A stretch of DNA of 64,000 nt from assembly GCF_000711725.1 (NCBI RefSeq), contig NZ_JONP01000004.1, positions 229,700-293,699 on the forward strand, read 5' to 3'. This stretch comes from Roseomonas aerilata DSM 19363 (lineage in GTDB: Bacteria; Pseudomonadota; Alphaproteobacteria; Acetobacterales; Acetobacteraceae). Positions 56,885-64,000 of this stretch are shown piece by piece. The notes below the pieces were generated by a model that did no database searches, had not been told where the DNA came from, and worked only from the letters and a program-made list of their open reading frames with translations. The translations under genes and the position numbers were made by a program. Every line of letters starts with the position of its first letter. Position 1 is the stretch's first letter.

Positions 56885-57631
56885 ATGGACAATGCCGGCT
56901 ACATCGCCCTCTCGCGGCTGGTGGCGCAGAATCGGTCCACGGCCGTGCTCGCGAACAACATGGCGAACGCTGAGACGCCGGGGTTCCGCGCCATCCGGCC
57001 GGCCTTCGCCGATCACCTCGAGCGCCAGAGGGGCGCGCGGTCGGTGCCCGGCGGCGAATCGCTGCATTTCTCGGAAGACCGCGCGGCCTGGCGGGACGAG
57101 CGGCCGGGGCCGGTGCAGATGACGGCGAATCCGCTGGACATCGCGATTTCTGGCGAGGGGCTCTTCTCCGTCGGGACGCCGCGGGGGGAGCGCTACACGC
57201 GGGCGGGGCGGTTCAGCCTCGGGCCCGAGGGGACGATCGTGGACATGGAGGGGAATTCGCTGCTCGACGCCGGCGGGAATCCGCTGCGCGTCTCGCCGAA
57301 CGACACGCGGCTGACGATCAAGGGCGACGGCACGCTGTCGAGCGAGAATGGGGAGATCGGGCGGATTCGCGTGGTGCGGTTCGCCGAGGCGCAGCGGCTG
57401 GTGCCCGAGGGCGACCGGCTGCTGGCGGCGGCGCCCGGACAGGCGCCGGAGACGATCGAGCGGCCGGCGGTGGTGCAGGGCGCGCTTGAGGGAAGCAACG
57501 TGCAGCCGGTTTTGGAGCTGACGCGGCTGACGGCCGAGATGAGGGAGTTCCAGTTCATGGCGCAGTTCGTGGAGAAGGAGGGCGACCGCGTTTCGACGGC
57601 GGTCGAGCGCATCCTTCGGAAGCGCAGCTGA
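56885..57631 (+). CDS. flgF: Flagellar rod protein FlgF
   Basis: A 248-residue rod protein. MDNAGYIALSRLVAQNRSTA and LANNMANAETPGFRA form the N-terminal rod motif. NPLDIAISGEGLFSVGTP, RAGRFSLGPEGTIVD and the C-terminal EGSNVQPVLELTRLTAEMRE are typical. It lies first in flgF-flgG-flgA-flgH on the plus strand, divergent from fliL. A partial TTAA-type site lies in the shared promoter region but is not convincing. Confidence 0.93.
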   Translation: MDNAGYIALSRLVAQNRSTAVLANNMANAETPGFRAIRPAFADHLERQRGARSVPGGESLHFSEDRAAWRDERPGPVQMTANPLDIAISGEGLFSVGTPRGERYTRAGRFSLGPEGTIVDMEGNSLLDAGGNPLRVSPNDTRLTIKGDGTLSSENGEIGRIRVVRFAEAQRLVPEGDRLLAAAPGQAPETIERPAVVQGALEGSNVQPVLELTRLTAEMREFQFMAQFVEKEGDRVSTAVERILRKRS

Positions 57632-57720
57632 TGGGGTCGAATCCGGAGGGCGGGTTCGGGGCTGCGAACCAATCGTCAATCAAGCAGTGCCGGCGGTCGC
57701 CGGTTGGGGAGTTCTAGCGG

Positions 57721-58506
57721 ATGCGTGCGCTCTGGACCGCTGGCACGGGCATGATGGCCCAGCAGACGAATGTCGAGGTCATCTCGAACAACATCGCGAA
57801 TATGAGCACGACGGGATTCAAGCGCCGGCGCGCGGAGTTCCAGGACCTGATGTACCAGAACATGCGGCGCGTGGGCTCGCAATCCTCGGATACGGGGACG
57901 ACGCTTCCTTCGGGCGCGCAGGTCGGGCTCGGCGTGCGGGCGGCGGGCGTGTACCGCATCCACGAGCAGGGGAGCCTGCAGCAGACGGAGAACAAGTTCG
58001 ACATCGCGATTCGCGGCAACGGGTTCCTGCAGGTGCAGCTTCCCTCGGGCGAGACGGCCTATACGCGGGACGGCACGCTGGGGCTTTCGCCCGAGGGCGT
58101 GATCGTGACGGCGGAGGGGTATCCGGTGGCGCCGGGGGTCACGATCCCCGCCAATGCGCGGGACGTGACGATCAACGGCAACGGCGAGGTGCTGGTCAAG
58201 CTCGACGGGCAGACGGCGGCGCAGAATGTCGGGCAGTTCCAGCTTGCGATCTTCGCGAACGAGGGCGGGTTGGAGGCGGTGGGGGACAACCTGCTGATGG
58301 CTTCGGCCTCCTCCGGCGCGGCGCAGCAGGGGGCGCCGGGGGCGCCGGGCTTCGGCAACGTGATGCAGGGCTTCGTCGAGACGTCGAACGTGAACGTGGT
58401 GCAGGAGATCACGAGCCTCATCACGGCCCAGCGCGCCTATGAGATGAACAGCAAGGTGATCACGGCGAGCGACGAGATGCTCAATACCGTGGCGCGGCTG
58501 CGGTGA
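57721..58506 (+). CDS. flgG: Flagellar distal rod protein FlgG
   Basis: A 261-residue distal-rod protein, the standard length (260). MRALWTAGTGMMAQQTNVEV, SNNIANMSTTGFKRRRAEFQ, QDLMYQNMRRVGSQSSDTGT and the C-terminal TSNVNVVQEITSLITAQRAY and NSKVITASDEMLNTVARL are all present. The stop overlaps the GTG start of flgA by 4 bases. Confidence 0.97.
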   Translation: MRALWTAGTGMMAQQTNVEVISNNIANMSTTGFKRRRAEFQDLMYQNMRRVGSQSSDTGTTLPSGAQVGLGVRAAGVYRIHEQGSLQQTENKFDIAIRGNGFLQVQLPSGETAYTRDGTLGLSPEGVIVTAEGYPVAPGVTIPANARDVTINGNGEVLVKLDGQTAAQNVGQFQLAIFANEGGLEAVGDNLLMASASSGAAQQGAPGAPGFGNVMQGFVETSNVNVVQEITSLITAQRAYEMNSKVITASDEMLNTVARLR

Positions 58507-59465
58507 GCGCGGTGCGGGGGGCGCTTCTCGCGGTCGGGCTGCTGCTGGCGCCGCTCTCGGCGCGGGCGGACCTTGCGCTGCTGCGGCCGGTGGCGGTGGT
58601 GGAGGAGGCGGCGATCCGCTTGTCGGACCTGTTCGACAATGCGGGGGCGAACGCGGCGCGGGTGGTCGGGCCCTCGCCCGCGCCGGGGCGGCGGATCGTC
58701 GTGGAGCCGGCGCAGCTTCTCGCGATCGCGCGGGCGAATGGCGTGATGTGGCGGCCGCTGACGGCGGCGGACACGGTGGTGGTGGAGCGGCCCGGTCGCG
58801 CGGTGCCGCGCGACGAGGTGCTGGACCTGCTGCGCGCGGAGTTCGGGCGGATGGGGCTCGATTCCGCGGCGGAGCTGGAGTTGCCGGGGTTCCAGGCGCC
58901 GATGGTGCCGCTGGCTTCCTTCACGCAGCTGGCGCTGGAGCAGCCAGCTTTCGAGGCGGCGACGAATCGGTTCTCGGCGACGCTGGTGGTGGTGGCGGAG
59001 GGAATGCCGACGCAGCGGGTGCGGCTGGCGGGGCGGGCTCTCGCGACCTCGGCGGTGGTGATCGCGACGCGGCGGCTGGCGCTGGGCGAGGTGGTGCGGG
59101 CCGAGGATCTGCGGCTGGTGCGCCAGCGGGCGGAGCGGGTGCGGCCGGGGCTTGCGACCGATCCAGGGCAGGTGGTGGGCAAGGCGCTGCGGCGGCCGGT
59201 GGCGGAGGGGCTGCCCTTCGCGGTGGTCGATCTTTCGGCCCCGTCGGTCATCGAGCGGAACGCGACGGTGCTGATGCTGATCGACGGGCCGGGGCTGAGC
59301 CTGACGGCGCAGGGGCGCGCGATGGCGCCGGCGGCGCGGGGCGAGGTGGTGCCGGTGATGAACCTTTCCTCCCGCGCGGTGGTGGAGGCGGAGGCGATCG
59401 GGCCCGGGCGTGTGCGGGTAGCTTTCGGAAGCGTGCCTGGCGGCAGCGTGCCGGCGAACCGGTGA
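58503..59465 (+). CDS. flgA: Flagella P-ring assembly chaperone FlgA
   Basis: A 320-residue periplasmic protein starting at a GTG inside GTGA. A signal peptide (VRGALLAVGLLLAPLSARA) is followed by two SAF-like domains. RLALGEVVRAEDLRLVRQRA and GQVVGKALRRPVAEGLPFAV form the SAF core, and NATVLMLIDGPGLSLTAQGR belongs to the last beta domain. FlgA assists FlgI assembly into the P ring. It is longer than E. coli FlgA (219), as in other alphaproteobacteria. Confidence 0.92.
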   Translation: MSAVRGALLAVGLLLAPLSARADLALLRPVAVVEEAAIRLSDLFDNAGANAARVVGPSPAPGRRIVVEPAQLLAIARANGVMWRPLTAADTVVVERPGRAVPRDEVLDLLRAEFGRMGLDSAAELELPGFQAPMVPLASFTQLALEQPAFEAATNRFSATLVVVAEGMPTQRVRLAGRALATSAVVIATRRLALGEVVRAEDLRLVRQRAERVRPGLATDPGQVVGKALRRPVAEGLPFAVVDLSAPSVIERNATVLMLIDGPGLSLTAQGRAMAPAARGEVVPVMNLSSRAVVEAEAIGPGRVRVAFGSVPGGSVPANR

Positions 59466-59476
59466 GGATGGGTGCG

Positions 59477-60226
59477 ATGACGAAACTCGCCACGATTTCG
59501 ATGGGACTGCTGATGGGGGCGCTGCTGGCGGGCTGCGGCTCGGTGGAGCGGTTGGCGCGGGTGGGGCATGCGCCGGAGCTGTCGCCGATCGCGGATCCGA
59601 CGCGGGATCCGGACTACCGGCCGGTTTCCATGCCGATGCCGGCGCCGCAGGATTCGCGGCAGCTCGTGGCGAACAGCCTGTGGCGGCCGGGGAGCCGGAC
59701 CTTCCTGCGGGACCAGCGGGCGGCAGCGGTGGGGGACCTGATCACGGTTCTCGTCGCGATCAAGGACACGGCGCAGCTTTCGAATTCCTCGGAGCGGTCG
59801 CGCGGGAACACGGAGAACATGGGGCTTCCGCGGCTGATGGGGCTCGATGCCTCCTATGCGCGGCTGCTGCCGAGCGGGATCGACCCGACGAAGCTCGTGG
59901 AGGCGAATTCGGCGAATACCTCGAACGGCGACGGGAAGATCCAGCGCAACGAGGCGGTGACGATGCGGATCGCGGCGACGGTCAACCAGGTGCTGCCGAA
60001 CGGGAATCTCGTGGTGGGTGGGCGGCAGCAGGTGCGGGTGAACCACGAGATGCGCGACCTGACGGTGGCGGGGATCATCCGGCCGCAGGATATCGCGAGC
60101 GACAACACGGTGCAGCACGACCGGCTTGCGGAGGCGCGGATCGCCTATGGCGGGCGCGGGACCATCAGCGACGTGCAGCAGCCTCGCTACGGGCAGCAGT
60201 TGCTGGATGCGATCCTGCCCTTCTAG
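59477..60226 (+). CDS. flgH: Flagellar L-ring lipoprotein FlgH
   Basis: A 249-residue outer-membrane lipoprotein. The ATG at 59477 has GAGGA eight bases before it; an ATG at 59468 is in frame. The lipobox LLAGC follows a short signal. SLWRPGSRTFLRDQRAAAVG, DLITVLVAIKDTAQLSNSSE, NLVVGGRQQVRVNHEMRDLT and VAGIIRPQDIASDNTV are the FlgH core. It forms the L ring of the basal body. Last gene of flgF-flgG-flgA-flgH. Confidence 0.95.
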   Translation: MTKLATISMGLLMGALLAGCGSVERLARVGHAPELSPIADPTRDPDYRPVSMPMPAPQDSRQLVANSLWRPGSRTFLRDQRAAAVGDLITVLVAIKDTAQLSNSSERSRGNTENMGLPRLMGLDASYARLLPSGIDPTKLVEANSANTSNGDGKIQRNEAVTMRIAATVNQVLPNGNLVVGGRQQVRVNHEMRDLTVAGIIRPQDIASDNTVQHDRLAEARIAYGGRGTISDVQQPRYGQQLLDAILPF

Positions 60227-60679
60227 GAGGCAGGCCGAGGAGGCAGGGTTGCGTAGCCTGGCTTTCCCTCGCATGCGCCGTTCGATGCGATCTCGTTCCT
60301 TTTGAGCGGGGTTTTCGGAGCCGGTTGCGATTTGCGGCCGGCTCCCGAAATGCGACGCTGAAGGAATGATCCGGCGTGGTTCCTGCCTCCTCGGCGGGAG
60401 TTGCGGGTCGGCCGCTTTCCAGCAAGCCCCTCTGGGGATCAGGGCTGCCGGAGCAGCAAGCCATTCGTGAGGTCGGGGCGGCTTCGGCACCGCACTGGAG
60501 GCCCGCCGGTTTGTTTTCTTCTGGCCCCGGCTCTCGTCAGCGGCTGCCCGGGTCGGCCCGATGGAGCAGCGCCGAGGATGGGGAGGACCCCGGGGGTGGG
60601 ATCAACTTGCTGTCCGAGCCGGCTCCACCTCTCGGTAGCTCGATTGGACCGAGAGTTCCGGGCAAGCGTTACTGTTTCC
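60227..60679. other. 453-base gap with a foldable element flanked by 13-base inverted repeats
   Basis: No convincing gene is seen. CCGAGGAGGCAGG at 60235-60247 and its exact complement CCTGCCTCCTCGG at 60382-60394 bound a 160-base element. Inside, TTCGGAGCCGG (60314) and CCGGCTCCCGAA (60337) form a second hairpin with one bulged base. It could be the flgH terminator, a small miniature element or a structured RNA. The remaining part up to the kinase start (60395-60679) is open in the kinase frame but composition and lack of motifs argue against coding. Confidence 0.4.
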
Positions 60680-62734
60680 ATGGGGAACTACGCGACGGGA
60701 AACCACTCCTGGCCCTTCCAGGACGGCGAGATGGCGGGGCGGATCCGCGCCCATGACTGGTCGGCCGGGCCGCTCGGTCCGATCGAGGGATGGCCGGAGC
60801 GCCTGAAGCTCATGGTCGAGTTCGTGCTCGCAAGCCCGTCGGTCTCCGCTCTGGTTCATGGGGAGGAGCGGATCCTGATCTACAATGATGCCGCGGCGCG
60901 CCTCTATGGCGAGCGGCACCCGGCCGCGCTCGGGCGACCCCTGCCCGCCACCTTTCCGGAAGGCTGGAGGGTGGTCGGCCCTCTCTATGCCCGCGCGTTC
61001 GCGGGCGAGGTCGTGCAGGTCACCGGCCAGCCGCTGGACACGCGCGGCGACGGATCCGGCACCGACATGTTCGACGCCACGCTCATCCCTGTTCGCGACG
61101 ACGCCGGTCGGATCGTGTGCGTCCATATGGCCGGACATGAAGTCGGGGCACAGGTGCGGTCCGAATGCCGTCTCAAGCGGAAGAATATGGTGCTCGATGG
61201 CATCAACCGGATCTTCCAGGAGGCCCTGATCGCCGCAACGGAGGAGGAACTCGGCCGCGTCTGCCTCTCCGTGGCCGAGGAGGTTACCGGGAGCGCCTTT
61301 GGTTTCATGGGCGAGATCAACTTCAGGACGAACCGGCTCGACGATCTCTCCGTCAGCGAGCGCGGCTGGCAGGCCTTCTCGATGGAGGATCCCGCCTTTC
61401 CGAGGGGCAAGGCGCCGACGGGGCTGAAGCTTCATGGCATCTACGGAAGGGTGCTGTTGGATGGAAAGGGGCTGATCGCCAATGATCCCGTGTCGCACCC
61501 CGACCGGATCGGCACGCCGAAGGGGCATCCGCCGCTGAGATCGTTCCTGGGCGTGCCGCTGATCCATGCCGGGCGGACGATCGGCATGCTGGGGCTGGGG
61601 AACCGCGAGGGCGGCTATCGTCCGGAGGATCTGGAGGCGGCAGAAGCGCTCGCCCCGGCCATTCTGCAGGCCCTGTTCAGCAGGCGGATCGAGCAGCGGC
61701 TGCGCGAGAGCGAGGAGCGACTCGCCACCGTGTTCAATGTCCTGCCGGTCGGCATCGGTGTCCTGGACAGCCGGGGCGACCTGTTTCTTTCCAACCAGGA
61801 GATGCGGCGCTTCCTGCCGACCGGCCTCATGCCTTCGCGCGACGAGGATCGCGGCGAACGGTGGCGTGCCTATCAGCCGGATGGGCGCCGCGTTGAGCCT
61901 TCGGACTTCCCGGACTCCCGCGCGCTGCGTGGCGAGCATGTCCTGCCCGGGGTGGAGATGAGCTACGCGCAGGACGATGGCCGCGAGATCTGGACACGGA
62001 TGGCCGCGGTGCCGGTCAAGGATGCGGTGGGGAGGGTCAGCGGGGCGGTCGCGGTCATCACGGATATCGATGCGCTGAAGCGCAACGCCACGATGCTGGA
62101 GCAGAACCAGGAGCGGCTTCAGGTCATGGTGGCCGAGCTGCAGCACCGGACGCGGAACCTGCTGGCGGTCGTGCGCACCATCGCGCGCCGGAGCCTGGGC
62201 CCCTCGGCGGGGCTCGAGAAGTACGATGCCCGGCTGGCTTCGCTGGGCCGGGTGCAGGGCTTCCTCTCCCGCGCGCCGGCCTGGACGGTGCCGCTGGCCG
62301 ACCTCGTGGGTGCCGAGCTTGCGGCCCTTGGCGCTGGGATGTTGGAGCGGGTGACCGTCAGTGGGCCGGCGATCGACCTGCCGGGGACGCAGGCGCAACT
62401 CTTCGCGCTGGCCCTGCACGAGCTGGCCACGAACGCCCTCAAATACGGGGCCCTGAGCAAGGCGGGGGGGAAACTGGCCGTTTCCTGGCACATCGCGCGG
62501 GAGGAGCCGGGCAAGGCGCCCTGGCTTCATGTCCTGTGGCAGGAAGCGGGTGTTGCCATCGCCGGCGGCACCGGGCTGCGGCCTGGCGGCTTCGGGCGCG
62601 AGCTGATCGAGCGCGCCCTGCCCTATCAGCTCAAGGCGAGGACGAGCTACGAGCTGGGCGCGGATGGGGTGCGCTGCACGATTGCCGCTCCCCTCCTCGG
62701 CGAGGCAGGGCGGGGGCCGGGAAGCGCTGGCTGA
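60680..62734 (+). CDS. HWE-family sensor histidine kinase with PAS-GAF-PAS
   Basis: A 684-residue soluble kinase started at the ATG at 60680. The first PAS (about 15-150) has DWSAGPLGPIEGWPERLKLM, typical of HWE kinases. A GAF domain follows (about 175-340; GSAFGFMGEIN, SFLGVPLIHAGRTIGMLGLG). A second PAS (about 350-470) leads to the HWE core: AELQHRTRNLLAVVRTIARR with the phospho-His in ELQHR, then ALHELATNALKYGALS (N box) and a G-box GFGRELIERALPYQL. HWE kinases sense light, stress or chemotaxis-related cues; no regulator gene is adjacent. Confidence 0.9.
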   Translation: MGNYATGNHSWPFQDGEMAGRIRAHDWSAGPLGPIEGWPERLKLMVEFVLASPSVSALVHGEERILIYNDAAARLYGERHPAALGRPLPATFPEGWRVVGPLYARAFAGEVVQVTGQPLDTRGDGSGTDMFDATLIPVRDDAGRIVCVHMAGHEVGAQVRSECRLKRKNMVLDGINRIFQEALIAATEEELGRVCLSVAEEVTGSAFGFMGEINFRTNRLDDLSVSERGWQAFSMEDPAFPRGKAPTGLKLHGIYGRVLLDGKGLIANDPVSHPDRIGTPKGHPPLRSFLGVPLIHAGRTIGMLGLGNREGGYRPEDLEAAEALAPAILQALFSRRIEQRLRESEERLATVFNVLPVGIGVLDSRGDLFLSNQEMRRFLPTGLMPSRDEDRGERWRAYQPDGRRVEPSDFPDSRALRGEHVLPGVEMSYAQDDGREIWTRMAAVPVKDAVGRVSGAVAVITDIDALKRNATMLEQNQERLQVMVAELQHRTRNLLAVVRTIARRSLGPSAGLEKYDARLASLGRVQGFLSRAPAWTVPLADLVGAELAALGAGMLERVTVSGPAIDLPGTQAQLFALALHELATNALKYGALSKAGGKLAVSWHIAREEPGKAPWLHVLWQEAGVAIAGGTGLRPGGFGRELIERALPYQLKARTSYELGADGVRCTIAAPLLGEAGRGPGSAG

Positions 62735-62892
62735 TGGAGGCCTGGCATAGGGCCGGGCGGCCTTGCGGCAGGCCCCCTCCCCGCTTCAGGCCGGAACGGC
62801 GGATCGGCGTTCTCACGCGCGCGGCGCCCGCCTCCCCTCGCCCCGGGACGCGCTGACCGGCGTTCCGGGGGAGGCTTCGCCGGCGCCACGCG

Positions 62893-64000
62893 TCAGAGGA
62901 TGATGTCCGTGGCGACGATCGTATGGAGGCCGGTGAGGACGAGCGAGAAGTCGGCGGCGAGATCCCCGTTGGCGTTCCCTTCGACATAGGTTTCGCCGGT
63001 CGCCGCGTTCTGGACGGCGCGGACTTGTCCCGCGCCCGTGAAGGCGGCCGTTCCGATGAAGAGGAACTTGTCGTTCGTGCTCGTCGCGGCGATGGCGTCG
63101 ATCTTGGAGAGGTCGATCTTGTCGCCCGCCGCCCAATCCGAGATGACGTCGGAGGGCAGGCCTGTTGCGCCGCCGCCGATTTCGGCGGCCGTGCGGAAAA
63201 GGAACTTGTCGGCCCCCGACCCGCCTGTCAGCAGGTCGCGCCCGGCGCCGCCCTCGATGATGTCGTCTCCGCCCAGGCCGAGGATGATGTCGTTTCCGTC
63301 CCCGCCGACGAGCGTGTTGATGCCGGCATTGCCGGTGATCCGGTTGTCGGAGGCGTTTCCGGTGGCGGAGCTGTCGGCGCTGCCCGTCAGTTCCAGGTTC
63401 TCCACGTTCGACTTGAGGGTGAACTTGCCGGTGCCGGAGAAGTACACGAAGTCCGTGCCCTCGCCGGTCTTCTCGGTGATCGTGTCGCTGGTGCTGTCGG
63501 CGTAGAAGGTGTCGTCGCCGACGCCGCCGTAGAGGGTGTCGTTCCCTGCCCCGCCGATCAGCGTATCGTTGCCGGCGCCTCCGTAGAGGGTATCGCCGCT
63601 GGCGCCGCCGTCGATGGTGTCGTTGCCGGCCAGGCCGTCGATCCGGTCGGCCGCGGCGGTGCCGGTGAGGTTGTCGTCACCCGCGGTGGGCACCGTGCTG
63701 ACGGGCGCGCCGTCGTCGTTCTGGATGGTGCCCGTGGCCGTGGCCGTGGTGATGGTGGTTCCGGACGAGGGCGAGGCCAGCGTGAGGGTGAAGGTCTCGT
63801 CGGTCTCGGCCAGGGCGTCGCCGGCGACGCTGACCGTGATGGTCTTGCTCGCCTCGCCGGCGGCGAAGGACACGGTGCCGCTGGGCAGGGTGCCGCCGAA
63901 GTCCGCGGCATTGGCGGCGTTGCTGCCGCTGCCGGTGACGGACCACTGGGCGGTGCTGGTGCCGCTGAGGTCGCCCGTGCGGGTGACCGTGTAGGCAAAG
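62893..64000 (-). CDS. Calx-beta and RTX-repeat secreted protein, C-terminal part, cut by window end
   Basis: At least 368 residues of a secreted calcium-binding protein whose 5' end lies beyond the window. A Calx-beta domain (FAYTVTRTGDLSGTSTAQWS to VAGDALAETDETFTLTL) comes first. It is followed by hemolysin-type nonapeptide repeats (GGAGNDTLIGGAGNDTLYGG, GLGGDDIIEGGAGRDLLTGG) and a C-terminal domain (DVISDWAAGDKIDLSKIDAI, FTGAGQVRAV) typical of type I secretion substrates. Such proteins are exported in one step by ABC-MFP-TolC systems. No type I system is seen in the window. Confidence 0.88.
   Translation of the reverse strand, partial: FAYTVTRTGDLSGTSTAQWSVTGSGSNAANAADFGGTLPSGTVSFAAGEASKTITVSVAGDALAETDETFTLTLASPSSGTTITTATATGTIQNDDGAPVSTVPTAGDDNLTGTAAADRIDGLAGNDTIDGGASGDTLYGGAGNDTLIGGAGNDTLYGGVGDDTFYADSTSDTITEKTGEGTDFVYFSGTGKFTLKSNVENLELTGSADSSATGNASDNRITGNAGINTLVGGDGNDIILGLGGDDIIEGGAGRDLLTGGSGADKFLFRTAAEIGGGATGLPSDVISDWAAGDKIDLSKIDAIAATSTNDKFLFIGTAAFTGAGQVRAVQNAATGETYVEGNANGDLAADFSLVLTGLHTIVATDIIL

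Noticed and set aside
60401..60679. In-frame extension of the HWE kinase upstream of 60680
   Set aside because: Pro/Arg-rich, no domain match, and it would begin at the end of the inverted-repeat element.
1..64000. tRNA, rRNA, CRISPR arrays or insertion sequences
   Set aside because: None recognised on reading both strands; a tRNA or Rfam scan would be decisive.

Overview
The window is a GC-rich stretch of an alphaproteobacterial chromosome, most likely from Acetobacteraceae (Roseomonas-like). This rests on protein flavour, the dense C/G-ending codons, the alphaproteobacterial SOS box (GTTC-N7-GTTC), the cckA-recA-alaS neighbourhood and the DUF6468/FliM flagellar arrangement. No 16S, tRNA, IS element or CRISPR was recognised. 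Species-level identity cannot be read from the sequence. || Left part (1-35 kb) is mostly housekeeping and accessory metabolism. It holds the 5' part of prfC, an MFS exporter, a possibly iron-regulated Cys protein, two Tat-like cell-wall enzymes (YcbB-like L,D-transpeptidase and a YcbK-like DUF882 protein), a proline-rich protein, a DUF1028 protein, a GGDEF-EAL protein and the minCDE operon. These are followed by a thioesterase, an orphan ABC ATPase with a degraded gamma-glutamyltransferase start, a GhrA-like reductase, an EAL protein, a complete TRAP transporter, an AsmA-like giant, glnE-bcp, a two-component pair and an AlkA-like glycosylase. It ends with the circularly permuted ATP-grasp / Alpha-E / proteasome-type protease set. 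Two copies of an intergenic hairpin repeat (28.1 and 31.3 kb) lie here, and beside the second copy is a 43-residue membrane peptide gene with a LexA box almost identical to that of recA. || Centre (35-42 kb): alaS and recA are separated by an AT-richer island. The island carries a 35-residue acidic Cys-containing peptide with a strong ribosome-binding site, then a terminator hairpin, a TauD-like Fe(II)/2-oxoglutarate oxygenase and a family-5 solute-binding protein. The foreign composition runs into the first 50-63 codons of alaS. The island is the best candidate here for an undescribed (RiPP-like) system. || Right part (42-60 kb) is a large motility locus: cckA, flhB-fliR-fliQ-fliE-flgC-flgB (minus), fliO-fliP (plus), speE/speD inserted in between, then a TPR-like secreted protein, cheZ, cheY, a MotE-like protein, a DUF6468 protein, fliM and fliL (minus), and flgF-flgG-flgA-flgH (plus). 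The last 4 kb hold an HWE-family sensor kinase and the 3' part of a Calx-beta/RTX secreted protein. || Base composition also changes at large scale. The plus strand is C-rich left of about 35 kb and G-rich right of it, whichever strand the genes are on.
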